From the IMG/VR virus record IMGVR_UViG_3300046491_000074, positions 1-42,582 of that record: 42,582 nt of DNA; one strand, 5' to 3'. The DNA comes from a virus. Positions within the stretch are counted from its first letter, which is position 1. Every line of letters begins with the position of its first letter. Positions 8,464 through 14,992 of this stretch are shown here, one piece after another. Under the pieces are notes generated by a model. That model had not been told where the DNA came from. It was given only the letters and a program-made list of their open reading frames with translations, and did no database searches. Made by a program: the position numbers and the translations under genes.

Positions 8464-8496
8464 ATGTTCCTCTTGGAAGGTTTAGTTGTTGAGGGC

Positions 8497-8688
8497 TTAC
8501 AGATAGCCAAGGACCGTCGCATGGTGGCTGATACCCTCCATGGTCCTTGCGTTACGGACTTGATCCCGGATAGTTTCTGCCTCCTGGATCGTTGTGCAGG
8601 GGACCAGCACCGTGGCGACACTACCCTCCATGTTCCGTTGTGGGTTGATGACCTCATACTTGGTCGTGATCAATACATGCAGTGCCAT
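8497..8688 (-). CDS. Small hypothetical protein, 63 aa
   Basis: A beta-alpha-beta-like pattern: MALHVLITTKYEV, then SVATVLVPCTTIQEAETIRD with a helix, then HATVLGY. This resembles a small ferredoxin-like fold often seen in phage proteins, though the function is unknown. The ATG at 8688 is preceded by AAGGAG and is preferred to a longer upstream frame without such a site. Confidence 0.75.
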   Translation of the reverse strand: MALHVLITTKYEVINPQRNMEGSVATVLVPCTTIQEAETIRDQVRNARTMEGISHHATVLGYL

Positions 8689-8698
8689 TTGAATCTCC

Positions 8699-8929
8699 TT
8701 AGTAACCGTTCTTTTCAGCCCAGGCCATGACCTCGGCAATGACTTCCTGCGGGACTGCCAGTTCTTCGTCCCGCCCATTGGTCAGCACTCCGGTCGCGTC
8801 AAGTGCCGCTAGTGAGGCGCTGTAGCCACTGCGCCTCAAGGAGAGCCAACCTTGAGTCTCTCCCGGTTCGATCTCCAGGGACGCTTCATACTCGTCATTG
8901 TCCCCAAAGGTCGCGGTGAACGTCTTCAT
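8699..8929 (-). other. Possible internally initiated 76-aa product
   Basis: The ATG at 8929 is in frame with the zinc-finger gene and is preceded by AAGGAAGG with five-base spacing. The product is a complete-looking small acidic domain. Whether it is made separately is inference from the site alone. Confidence 0.45.
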
Positions 8930-9133
8930 TTTTCCTTCCTTTATATTAGGTGGGTTGTGGATAACTTCCTCACGCTTCGGTTTCCCACGGTTCATGCTGG
9001 AGCAGGACCGGGAGCAGTAAGGTTGTCCCTGCCGTGCAAGTTGGCTCTTGCGCACAGGGAACACTACCTCACAACCTGGTCTAGCACAGGTGCAATCGAC
9101 CAGCTTCGGTTCAGAAGACTTGCGCTTGTCCAT
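8699..9133 (-). CDS. Zinc-finger protein with a possible internal second start, 144 aa
   Basis: Residues 14-45 hold the cysteine pattern CTCARPGC and YCSRSC, a likely treble-clef or zinc-ribbon site. A linker (about 51-68) joins it to an acidic beta-rich domain starting MKTFTATFGDNDE. That internal Met (codon 69, 8929) has its own GGAAGG site five bases upstream, better than many real starts here. The gene may therefore make both a full-length zinc-binding protein and a free 76-aa C-terminal domain, or be a fusion of two former genes. A 7-bp hairpin lies 19 bases before the full-length start. Confidence 0.75.
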   Translation of the reverse strand: MDKRKSSEPKLVDCTCARPGCEVVFPVRKSQLARQGQPYCSRSCSSMNRGKPKREEVIHNPPNIKEGKMKTFTATFGDNDEYEASLEIEPGETQGWLSLRRSGYSASLAALDATGVLTNGRDEELAVPQEVIAEVMAWAEKNGY

Positions 9134-9152
9134 TCGAGGCTCCTTATAACTA

Positions 9153-9170
9153 ACGGCCCTTTCGGGCCGT
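9153..9170 (-). promoter_or_regulatory. Leader hairpin before the zinc-finger gene
   Basis: Perfect 7-bp arms ACGGCCC and GGGCCGT enclose a GAAA tetraloop on the minus strand, a very stable RNA hairpin. It sits 19 bases upstream of the start at 9133 and right after the stop of the preceding gene. No T-run follows, so it is more likely an RNA stability or processing element, or a leaky terminator. Confidence 0.6.
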
Positions 9171-9174
9171 CTGT

Positions 9175-9474
9175 TTATGCTGACTTGGTGCGGAGGTGAA
9201 GCTCCGTTGCTACCGGCATTCCCGCCTCATCCAATTTCACCGAGGCAGGGTAGACATGCGGCTTCTTCGGTGGAGGTGGAGGCTCCGTCGCCCGAGCCGC
9301 CTCGTTCATACGGTCCACGAGGTCGAGCCCCTTCTCCGCGCAGTAGTGGTGCAGATCGACCAGCAGGTTGTCCACAGTATCTTCCGTGGGGTTACCCGCC
9401 TGGGTCAGCAGGTTGTTCTTGTAGTGCTTCAGCAGACGCTGGATTCGGACTTTCGCTTTAGCTTCACGGCTCAT
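9175..9474 (-). CDS. Hypothetical protein, 99 aa
   Basis: The first 60 residues look helical and start very basic (AKAKVRIQRLLKHYKNN); a run of prolines (EPPPPPKKP) links to a short C-terminal tail. Basic N-terminus suggests nucleic-acid contact, not shown. ATG with GGAAG. No family recognised. Confidence 0.75.
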   Translation of the reverse strand: MSREAKAKVRIQRLLKHYKNNLLTQAGNPTEDTVDNLLVDLHHYCAEKGLDLVDRMNEAARATEPPPPPKKPHVYPASVKLDEAGMPVATELHLRTKSA

Positions 9475-9511
9475 TTCAGTTACTTCCTTTCTCTTGGGTT
9501 AAACTGTTATT

Positions 9512-9781
9512 TTAGACCAGTTCTGATAGCTTAAACAGGTCAATTATTTTCTGCTCACCTGGAGGTGGATTCTTAGGCCTTAGGTCTCCAAGCAGGGCGT
9601 AAGCCTGCCAACCCTTGGAGTGTATGGGTCGATCTACAGGCCAGCCCCACTGCTTTGATCCGTCCTTCACGGATGTGTACGCCACCCTCGGACCTATAAC
9701 AGTGGTCTCTGTGCCGTTGAGATAGGCCCAATCACCCACCTGATTCTGCCAGATGTAGACTCTTCCGACCTCGTAGCCCAT
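9512..9781 (-). CDS. Hypothetical protein, 89 aa
   Basis: A small beta-rich protein (VGRVYIWQNQVGDWAYLNG; TTVIGPRVAY) that resembles SH3-like barrels in its strand pattern; no family assigned. Start ATG one base after the stop of the upstream gene, so translation is probably coupled. Confidence 0.75.
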   Translation of the reverse strand: MGYEVGRVYIWQNQVGDWAYLNGTETTVIGPRVAYTSVKDGSKQWGWPVDRPIHSKGWQAYALLGDLRPKNPPPGEQKIIDLFKLSELV

Positions 9782-9782
9782 G

Positions 9783-10079
9783 TTACTTCAGCAGCTCCAG
9801 GATCGTGTTCTTGTTGATGCCCAGGGCCTTGACCAGCTCCATGGCCTTCTCCGTCTTGCCATGGTCACGGCCCGTGTGCCGGCCCTGGTGGTACGCCGTC
9901 CAGATGTGCCTCTGAACCTCTTCGTTATCCACCCGCCAATGGTAGACGAAGACTGGTTGAAGTGCTACCCCATGCAGGGGGAGGGAGTTGTTGTAGTAGA
10001 ACTTCGTCTTCTCATCCTCGTGGAGGACGTAGAAGGGGGGCTTGGCAGCAACCTGGGTTGTGGTGTCGGTGGTTTCCAT
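9783..10079 (-). CDS. Hypothetical protein, 98 aa
   Basis: The centre reads FYYNNSLPLHGVALQPVFVY, and the C-terminal 40 residues are helical and basic (RHTGRDHGKTEKAMELVKAL) with a pattern like a small HTH-type or winged-helix arm. No family recognised. ATG at 10079 with AAAGGAAA upstream; a longer frame was not used because it lacks a site. Confidence 0.75.
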   Translation of the reverse strand: METTDTTTQVAAKPPFYVLHEDEKTKFYYNNSLPLHGVALQPVFVYHWRVDNEEVQRHIWTAYHQGRHTGRDHGKTEKAMELVKALGINKNTILELLK

Positions 10080-10093
10080 GATGTTTCCTTTCG

Positions 10094-10447
10094 TTAGTTG
10101 TCGCCGCAAGCTGTTGGAATCAGCTCGTGGCAGTTGTCACAATACAAGGAGACTTCCTCGTAGTTGATGTCCACCTGTTCGATCTTCCATTGCGGATCAC
10201 CGTTCAGGGTCAGTTCCAGGTTGTCGTTGGCACACTTCGGACACAGACAACCGTTATCCTTGGTCACGTAGAACAAGGGGTACATCCCAGGCCAAGCGAC
10301 CTTGTCCCACTCCTTGCGAACAAGGACAGCACCTGGAGGCCAATCCTTGGTGGCCTCCTCGAACGTGAGCCCCTGCCTGCGGTGCTCGATCTGAGGGCAG
10401 GGGTGATTGGGGTAGTTGAACACCCAGGTAAGTTTGGCTTCAGCCAT
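10094..10447 (-). CDS. Zinc-ribbon-like protein, 117 aa
   Basis: Two cysteine pairs, CLCPKC (about residue 70) and YCDNC (about 104), fit a zinc ribbon; the intervening segment is beta-rich. The N-terminal part (FEEATKDWPPGAVLVRKEWD) is unknown. ATG preceded by GGAGGTGG. It overlaps the next upstream 52-aa gene by eight bases. One of several small cysteine-pair proteins in this cassette. Confidence 0.78.
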   Translation of the reverse strand: MAEAKLTWVFNYPNHPCPQIEHRRQGLTFEEATKDWPPGAVLVRKEWDKVAWPGMYPLFYVTKDNGCLCPKCANDNLELTLNGDPQWKIEQVDINYEEVSLYCDNCHELIPTACGDN

Positions 10448-10598
10448 GCTCCACCTCCGGCTCCTTAACCTCTGGTTCCTGAGGCTTGCCGTAGCATACG
10501 GTCATTCTAGCCTCCAGGTTGGGCAAGCTCCGTCCGCAGGTAACGCAGCTACCACCCTTCTCGGTCAACTCCGAGAGATCGTGCATCTGCTCAGCCAT
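10440..10598 (-). CDS. Small cysteine-pair protein, 52 aa
   Basis: A short gene that overlaps both neighbours by eight bases. The product has a CVTCGRSL knuckle and a third cysteine at TVCYG, followed by an acidic Glu/Pro tail. It could be half of a zinc ribbon or form a site by dimerising. The tight overlaps on both sides support translation. Function unknown. Confidence 0.68.
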   Translation of the reverse strand: MAEQMHDLSELTEKGGSCVTCGRSLPNLEARMTVCYGKPQEPEVKEPEVEHG

Positions 10599-11139
10599 GC
10601 TTCACCCCACGAGCTTTGTCCAGGCGCTGGAGCAGGAACTCGATGTGGCTGTGAGCCGTGCCCATGTCTGTGTAGTAGCTGCTCGAAGTGTCGAAACTGC
10701 GGACTTGAGACCGGAGACTCCCCTCCAGGGCATCTGCGTATTCCTCCGGAGTAAGCTCTGACATGCGCTTGTCCTTGACAGCTTCAAAGTCGGGGACCTT
10801 GGTTTGCTCACGCAACCTCTCGATCTCCAGTCTCATCACATCTGCCCAGTGTATCCCCATGGTTTCGGGGGGGAATGTGGATCTTTGTTCGGCTACCCAC
10901 TTCGTCTTCTGTATCCACTCTTCGAAGGCCATGAACGTGCCTGGGATGTTTCTGAAGCCCAGAGCTACTCCGATGTTCACGAATAGGGACTCGACCTCGG
11001 GACGGAAAAAGCTCCACGGGCCTTGTGCGCCACAAGTGATCTTGTAGCTGTCCACCTCACGAACCGCTCCGGCTTGGAGGAGGGTGCAGGTAAAACGTTG
11101 ACGGGTTGGGTCCTGCCAGTTGGTGTAAAGCTCAGGCAT
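10591..11139 (-). CDS. Hypothetical protein, 182 aa
   Basis: An alpha/beta protein; the C-terminal half is helical with an acidic stretch (ELTPEEYADALEG) and ends KARGVKHG. No family recognised. ATG with AAGGAG six bases upstream, one base after the stop of the preceding gene. Confidence 0.82.
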   Translation of the reverse strand: MPELYTNWQDPTRQRFTCTLLQAGAVREVDSYKITCGAQGPWSFFRPEVESLFVNIGVALGFRNIPGTFMAFEEWIQKTKWVAEQRSTFPPETMGIHWADVMRLEIERLREQTKVPDFEAVKDKRMSELTPEEYADALEGSLRSQVRSFDTSSSYYTDMGTAHSHIEFLLQRLDKARGVKHG

Positions 11140-11140
11140 T

Positions 11141-11419
11141 TTATTGCTCCTTAAAATAGTCGGATTCCTTGACCAGGTTACGGCCCAGGAATTTGAGGCT
11201 ATAACTGAAGTCAGTGTGCTCGACGGTAAAGCGGCGAGACACCAGCTCAGCTCCGTTCATTACGATGGCAACTCCTGCTCGTTGCCCAGGCTTGTTCAGG
11301 CTGGGGTTCCAGAAGATGCCCAGGAGCCTTCCTGCTGATTGTCTTGTACAGACATTCAGCATGTGACGATGGAACTCATCGTCCGGGTTGTAGTCTTCGG
11401 CGTATTCAGCCACACTCAT
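11141..11419 (-). CDS. Hypothetical protein, 92 aa
   Basis: Beta-rich centre (AGVAIVMNGAELVSRRFTVEH) with an acidic helix at the N-terminus. I take the ATG at 11419 because GGAGAG lies seven bases before it and it overlaps the upstream stop by one base; an ATG five codons earlier has no site. No family recognised. Confidence 0.76.
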   Translation of the reverse strand: MSVAEYAEDYNPDDEFHRHMLNVCTRQSAGRLLGIFWNPSLNKPGQRAGVAIVMNGAELVSRRFTVEHTDFSYSLKFLGRNLVKESDYFKEQ

Positions 11420-11733
11420 TATAGGACTCTCCATACTTCAACATGCGGTTTAAAGACGACCTGGAAGTTCTTGTTCTGCCCAACCCAATAGTTTGCCTTC
11501 TCCTCGGCCTCCAACTCCTGGAGAAAAGCTTCAGGAGTATTGGACCGTGGCTCATGCCCAAGCACAAGCTTGGCATGTGTTCGAGCATCCTTCGGGCCGT
11601 ACAGACGCAGGTAGGCTCCGAAGCGTTTCACAGGTTTCTTTTGCTTGGGCACCTTCGGCTCCTTCTTAGGCTTGGGCTCACGCTTGGGTTTCGGGGGAGG
11701 ACTTCGAACGTCCTCCATGGTTAGTCTTGACAT
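11419..11733 (-). CDS. Basic Pro/Lys-rich N-terminus protein, 104 aa
   Basis: Residues 12-35 are a Pro-Lys-Arg tract (PPPKPKREPKPKKEPK), likely unstructured and able to bind nucleic acid. The rest is a small domain with FGAYLRLYGPKDARTHAKLV, reminiscent of a compact alpha/beta fold. Function unknown. Overlaps the upstream gene by 13 bases. A second in-frame ATG at 11718 is possible. Confidence 0.75.
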   Translation of the reverse strand: MSRLTMEDVRSPPPKPKREPKPKKEPKVPKQKKPVKRFGAYLRLYGPKDARTHAKLVLGHEPRSNTPEAFLQELEAEEKANYWVGQNKNFQVVFKPHVEVWRVL

Positions 11734-11924
11734 CTCTGACCCCTGCGGCTCTTGTTAGCCTCCGCATGGGTTTCGATGTGATAGCCCATCGGCACCCTGC
11801 GATGATAGGGAAGGACCTTGTACTCTGCTTTGAGAGTCTTTACGGTAGCCCTGAAGCTCTTTCCCATATCCCACATCACCATCCTGGATGCTCGCCGGAT
11901 TCTCTTCGCAGCTCTTCCGTTCAT
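11721..11924 (-). CDS. Small highly basic protein, 67 aa
   Basis: About a quarter of residues are Lys or Arg (GRAAKRIRRASRMVMW at the start, NKSRRGQRCQD at the end). A DNA- or RNA-binding role is plausible by charge only. ATG overlaps the upstream stop as ATGA. Confidence 0.7.
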   Translation of the reverse strand: MNGRAAKRIRRASRMVMWDMGKSFRATVKTLKAEYKVLPYHRRVPMGYHIETHAEANKSRRGQRCQD

Positions 11925-12217
11925 ACCGGCCCCTTCTCATGAATCGGATCATCCGGGTCAGCCCCGGAAGTGTCCCAGCCAAACATCGATCCCCAACGCA
12001 TGGCAGAAGCCTGGCGCTCAGTCACACCCAAGGTCTTGTTCAAGGCCTCAGCGGTGGTTTTGGTGTAGATCGGCCAGTAGCCATCCACGCCTTTCTTCAC
12101 GCAGATAACTGGAGGCTCCCCCTGAGGTCCGTTGCAATGGAGCGTGTTCTTGAGGTAAGCCTTCTCGGGGAGCTTGGCGAGGTTGTGCTCAAGCTGCTTC
12201 TTTCTGCTCATGGTCAT
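11921..12217 (-). CDS. Hypothetical protein, 98 aa
   Basis: Mixed helix and strand; the middle reads PVICVKKGVDGYWPIYTKTT, a beta hairpin-like motif that recurs in small phage proteins, and the C-terminus is acidic. ATG with AGGAGG nine bases upstream. Stop coupled by ATGA. Confidence 0.77.
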   Translation of the reverse strand: MTMSRKKQLEHNLAKLPEKAYLKNTLHCNGPQGEPPVICVKKGVDGYWPIYTKTTAEALNKTLGVTERQASAMRWGSMFGWDTSGADPDDPIHEKGPV

Positions 12218-12404
12218 AGCTGTAACCCTCCTGGTGGACCGGGTGCTCCGGTTCTGTGGTTGTGATGATGGTCTGGCCTGGGTACATCATCAGGGCCATT
12301 CCCTCTGCCTGAAACTCGTTGTCGTGCGGATCGTCCAGGAGCGGTTGACCATTGACGAAGACGTACCACTTGCTGTGGCGGTTAAGTTGGCCGGTGCGGA
12401 TCAT
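12189..12404 (-). CDS. Small hypothetical protein, 71 aa
   Basis: Beta-rich (SKWYVFVNGQPLLDD; MALMMYPGQTIITTTEPE). It overlaps the next gene by 29 bases and the upstream gene by 23, unusually long overlaps for this cassette. No family recognised. AAGGA and GAGGAG lie just before the ATG. Confidence 0.72.
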   Translation of the reverse strand: MIRTGQLNRHSKWYVFVNGQPLLDDPHDNEFQAEGMALMMYPGQTIITTTEPEHPVHQEGYSYDHEQKEAA

Positions 12405-12663
12405 TCCTTATTTTCTCCTCTGTCCAGAACCACTGGACCTCTTTTCGAAGGGCCTCGGTGTGCTGCCCCGAGTACGCGAGCCAGTATGAATACGACTCCT
12501 GGTCGATGATGCCGAAGGTCTTGCAGGCGGTCAAGAACCCAACGAGATACGCCTCATTTCGGCCACTGGGGAGTTTCGTGAAATCCACAATGGTCTTCTT
12601 TATGACGTTCCCGGGGAGTCGGCACCACTGGATTGTGATCTCCTGGATGGCCGTATTAGACAT
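12382..12663 (-). CDS. Hypothetical protein, 93 aa
   Basis: The sequence MSNTAIQEITIQWCRLPGNV opens with a strand; the rest is helical with several Trp and Tyr residues (YSYWLAYSGQHTEAL). No family recognised. I prefer the ATG at 12663, about nine bases after GGAG, over a GTG five codons earlier. Confidence 0.74.
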   Translation of the reverse strand: MSNTAIQEITIQWCRLPGNVIKKTIVDFTKLPSGRNEAYLVGFLTACKTFGIIDQESYSYWLAYSGQHTEALRKEVQWFWTEEKIRNDPHRPT

Positions 12664-12910
12664 GGGGGCACACTCCACGATCTGCCAACTGGTTCCAGTC
12701 CAGAGTCTTCAACTCTTCGACAGGAATCTTCGCCAGGTTTTTAGCATTCTCGAAATGCTCCCCATGGATCATGGGGCGTCCCAGTTGAGTGGCACACAGG
12801 ACGTACCAGTGTGGGTACTCCTCCTTGTCGAAATCCGCGTCGGTGTCAGCGGGGTGCTTGATCCCAGCCTCGTCAGCAGCGGACTCCAGCATACTTGGAA
12901 AGGCTAACAT
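12656..12910 (-). CDS. Hypothetical protein, 84 aa
   Basis: Acidic, with ADTDADFDKEEYPHWYVLCA and a helical C-terminal half (ENAKNLAKIPVEELKTLDW). No family recognised. ATG with GGAG. A GC-rich hairpin lies 23 bases before the start. Confidence 0.74.
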   Translation of the reverse strand: MLAFPSMLESAADEAGIKHPADTDADFDKEEYPHWYVLCATQLGRPMIHGEHFENAKNLAKIPVEELKTLDWNQLADRGVCPHV

Positions 12911-12933
12911 TTGTTTCTCCTTGGTTTATGCGG

Positions 12934-12949
12934 AGGCCCCGCAGGGCCT
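12934..12949 (-). promoter_or_regulatory. Leader hairpin before the 84-aa gene
   Basis: Arms AGGCCC and GGGCCT enclose a 4-base loop. On the minus strand the hairpin is followed by ATAAACCAAGGAG and then the ATG, the same 3' flank seen after the TCCC-GGGA palindromes. It also follows the lipoprotein stop, so it might be a weak terminator; no T-run is present. Confidence 0.5.
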
Positions 12950-12956
12950 TCCTACT

Positions 12957-13094
12957 TTACTTGTTCTGGTTCGGACAACCTGCTTCAGTTTTACACAGGG
13001 CTTTACCACTTTGTACATCCCCATCAGGTGGGTTCGAACCCACCCCACAGCCTGCGATCAAGAGAGTAAAGACTACAGTGAAAATGGTTTTCAT
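12957..13094 (-). CDS. Small lipoprotein, 45 aa
   Basis: A short gene with AAGGA seven bases before its ATG. The product starts MKTIFTVVFTLLIAGC, a textbook lipoprotein signal peptide with lipobox LIAGC and lipidated Cys16, leaving a mature peptide of 30 residues rich in Gly, Asn and Pro with two further cysteines. It should be anchored in the periplasmic face of a membrane. Phage lipoproteins of this size act as superinfection-exclusion factors or as outer spanins; no inner spanin or endolysin is nearby, so exclusion or host-surface change is my favoured guess. Confidence 0.72.
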   Translation of the reverse strand: MKTIFTVVFTLLIAGCGVGSNPPDGDVQSGKALCKTEAGCPNQNK

Positions 13095-13201
13095 TGTATT
13101 TCCTTATGGTGAGTTGATGTAGAACTTCACTCTCCCCTCTTAGTTCAGTCGTTGCCGAACTTTAGCTTTGAACCAGGTTGTTGGTGATGGTGGTGATCAT
13201 G

Positions 13202-13579
13202 TTAGCCCCTCACGTAAAAGGTTTGGGATTCCGGAAGTTCCAGGACCTTGTAGTCCTGGGACATGTGCTCAGCGACCTTCTCCCAGTTCACACAGTTAGA
13301 GACAATCCCGTTGGGTTGGCAATCCCCCAGGCTGTAGCAGGTTTCCTCGCAATAGTTCTGCCAGAAATCCCCGTTGATAAGGGTGGTGTTGTCCTCGTTC
13401 CAGCACCAGTGAAGTTCCCCTTCGAGGTCCTGGAGAACCTTCAGCTCCTCATGAGCGTCCCAAGCGTCGCCGTCGTCCTCGTCCACTGGTTCCTCAACGG
13501 CTCCGACCTCCACGAGGTATTTAATTCTCTCCTTCAGGTCCCCGATAGTCAGAGTGTTGTCGCTATAATTGATGTTCAT
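13202..13579 (-). CDS. ArdA-like antirestriction candidate, 125 aa
   Basis: Very acidic. The C-terminal third, with FWQNYCEET, CVNWEKVAEHM, DYKVLEL and a final FYVRG, follows the pattern of the C-terminal part of ArdA and related phage proteins (F-x-x-YAxE, then YIDWExxARDL, then a strand ending in Y-x-x-R). ArdA mimics DNA and blocks type I restriction enzymes. The N-terminal ArdA domains are not evident and length is shorter than classic ArdA, so the function is a hypothesis. ATG with AAGGAG upstream. Confidence 0.8.
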   Translation of the reverse strand: MNINYSDNTLTIGDLKERIKYLVEVGAVEEPVDEDDGDAWDAHEELKVLQDLEGELHWCWNEDNTTLINGDFWQNYCEETCYSLGDCQPNGIVSNCVNWEKVAEHMSQDYKVLELPESQTFYVRG

Positions 13580-13582
13580 TTC

Positions 13583-13780
13583 TTACTCCTTGGATGTAAT
13601 GTTGTAGTTAGACAGCAGCCAGTCTACAATCTGCCCAGCATCTCTCAGGCTTTCCATGCTGTTTTTAACTATGTCTTCCACAAGAGTATTACGGAAGTCC
13701 CAATCCTGGGCGTCCTGCAAAGTCGAGTGTTCTTTTCCGTCCTCGGTAACAAAGACGGTTTTCTCTTTGATGGTTCCCAT
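13583..13780 (-). CDS. Small hypothetical protein, 65 aa
   Basis: Begins with a strand-turn-strand segment (KEKTVFVTEDGKEHSTLQDA) typical of small phage proteins that bind a peptide or nucleotide, then a helical tail. No family recognised. I use the ATG at 13780, nine bases after GGAGG; a GTG two codons upstream is too close to that site. Confidence 0.73.
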   Translation of the reverse strand: MGTIKEKTVFVTEDGKEHSTLQDAQDWDFRNTLVEDIVKNSMESLRDAGQIVDWLLSNYNITSKE

Positions 13781-13782
13781 GC

Positions 13783-13950
13783 TCACTTACCTCCAAACTT
13801 GTGTTCCAGATATTCGATGACGTACTTCGCATACGAGCACAGGACCTCGTGTCCCTCGAATACGAAGCTCTCTTTTCCTTCGGCCTCAGCCTGTGCCTTG
13901 GCCTTCTTGAAGGCCTCCAGTTTCTCAGGCGTAAAGTTGATGCTGTTCAT
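13783..13950 (-). CDS. Small hypothetical protein, 55 aa
   Basis: Helical and Ala/Lys/Glu-rich (PEKLEAFKKAKAQAEAEGKE) followed by SFVFEGHEVLCSYAKYVIEY. No family recognised. ATG at 13950 with GGAGG six bases upstream and an ATGA overlap with the upstream gene. Confidence 0.72.
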   Translation of the reverse strand: MNSINFTPEKLEAFKKAKAQAEAEGKESFVFEGHEVLCSYAKYVIEYLEHKFGGK

Positions 13951-14219
13951 TCGAACCTCCAGCATGGGTGTATCCGATCTTTAACTTCCTCCGGAACTAT
14001 TTTCACACCTACCATCTCCTGGAGACTCGCTAACTGTTTGACACGAGCATACTTAATCATTTCGTGCCTTAACCTCTCGCTCCAGACCAGTGTGTACTTG
14101 ACGCCCATAGAGTCCTCAACTTCCAAAGGTTCGTAAGGGTCAGTGATTTTGGTGATGGTAACCATCTGGATTTTGTCCGTTATAGCCCGGTGGACTGAGA
14201 GTGTGGGGGGAAGCTTCAT
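13947..14219 (-). CDS. Hypothetical protein, 90 aa
   Basis: Beta-rich first half (MVTITKITDPYEPLEVEDS; GVKYTLVWSE) with a basic helical second half. No family recognised. The ATG at 14219 has GGAAGG and an ATGA overlap; the longer upstream frame has low-complexity codons unlike real protein. Confidence 0.73.
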   Translation of the reverse strand: MKLPPTLSVHRAITDKIQMVTITKITDPYEPLEVEDSMGVKYTLVWSERLRHEMIKYARVKQLASLQEMVGVKIVPEEVKDRIHPCWRFE

Positions 14220-14407
14220 GCAGCTTCCTTCCCATGAAGTTCCTCGTTCTTGTTGATGATCTTGGTGCGCAGGCCTTCCAAGGTGCTGGCGGTCAGCTCC
14301 AGATTCCCCATCCTCGCAACATGGCGGTTGCGCAGGTTCCTGGTCTCGTCCTCGGTGCAAATCCAGCCGAAGACGTAGCGGGTGCATGGTAGTTGTGCGA
14401 GGGTCAT
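14216..14407 (-). CDS. Small hypothetical protein, 63 aa
   Basis: Has CTRYVFGWICTEDETRNLRN and a helical C-terminus. The pattern resembles small phage DNA-binding or adaptor proteins, without a match I can name. ATG overlaps the upstream stop by ATGA; GGAGGAGG lies about ten bases upstream. Confidence 0.72.
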   Translation of the reverse strand: MTLAQLPCTRYVFGWICTEDETRNLRNRHVARMGNLELTASTLEGLRTKIINKNEELHGKEAA

Positions 14408-14622
14408 ACCGATGCCTCCTCCGAGGTGAGAATCTTCTTCATCAAGGCCAGGGCTTCCGTGCAGGAGAGTTGGGCCAAGGCAATCTTCTTCTGGCAAGCT
14501 TCCTTTCCTGCTGCATTGAGGAAGCGACCGTTTAGCATCTTGCTGAACTGGTGGATGTTGGAGTGGTGACGGTCCAGGCTCCGGCCCAGTTCGATGAGCT
14601 GTTTGATCTCGGTGTTTGTCAT
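14404..14622 (-). CDS. Small helical protein, 72 aa
   Basis: Almost wholly helical (EIKQLIELGRSLDRHHSNIH; ACQKKIALAQLSCTEALALM). Starts two bases after the upstream stop, so probably translated by re-initiation since its own Shine-Dalgarno is weak. Function unknown. Confidence 0.7.
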   Translation of the reverse strand: MTNTEIKQLIELGRSLDRHHSNIHQFSKMLNGRFLNAAGKEACQKKIALAQLSCTEALALMKKILTSEEASV

Positions 14623-14623
14623 G

Positions 14624-14989
14624 TTAGTTATCCCAAGGTGGAAGTACATCAGTTTCAAGGTCCAAAGCGTTGAGCAAGTCACGGAACTTGACCAGCAAGT
14701 TCTTCATGGTGGCTTCCGTGTCCTTGTTCAACGGGCGGCTTTGCAAAGCCTCACACATGGAGATGACCACGCTCCAGGTGGTAGTCGTAAGCGGGGACTG
14801 CTGAGGTTCTGAGGCCCGTTTCTGGGTCTCCAACGTGTTCGACAGCAGGTACAGGAATTCGAGGTTATTCATGTGGTTCAGTTGAGTCTCCAGAAAGGAG
14901 TCCTTGTCCTCCGCGTCTTCGTAACGGTGATTCTTGTGGAAGTCGCGGTGCAGTTGTTCGAACACGAGTTCGCAAAGGTCTTTGCTCAT
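14624..14989 (-). CDS. Hypothetical helical protein, 121 aa
   Basis: Helical throughout, with acidic His-rich N-terminus (LHRDFHKNHRYEDAEDKD) and a C-terminal FRDLLNALDLETDVLPPWDN. No family recognised. ATG start, three bases after the upstream stop. Confidence 0.76.
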   Translation of the reverse strand: MSKDLCELVFEQLHRDFHKNHRYEDAEDKDSFLETQLNHMNNLEFLYLLSNTLETQKRASEPQQSPLTTTTWSVVISMCEALQSRPLNKDTEATMKNLLVKFRDLLNALDLETDVLPPWDN

Positions 14990-14992
14990 GGT

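Noticed and set aside
8956-8964. DnaA-box-like TGTGGATAA
   Set aside because: A single copy inside the zinc-finger gene; no cluster of such boxes, so chance is likely.
12209-12223. lacZ-start-like ACAGCTATGACCATG on the minus strand, possible vector sequence
   Set aside because: The match is short, the upstream AGGAGG and reading frame continue into a phage-like gene, and the surrounding sequence is not vector.
13027-13044. T-arm-like GGTGGGTTCGAACCCACC resembling a tRNA
   Set aside because: No acceptor, D or anticodon arm surrounds it; it codes for part of the small lipoprotein after the lipobox.
13162-13200. 12-codon ORF (MITTITNNLVQS) with a good GAGGGG site
   Set aside because: Too short to separate from chance; the site may only be a relic or serve re-initiation. 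Not counted as a gene.
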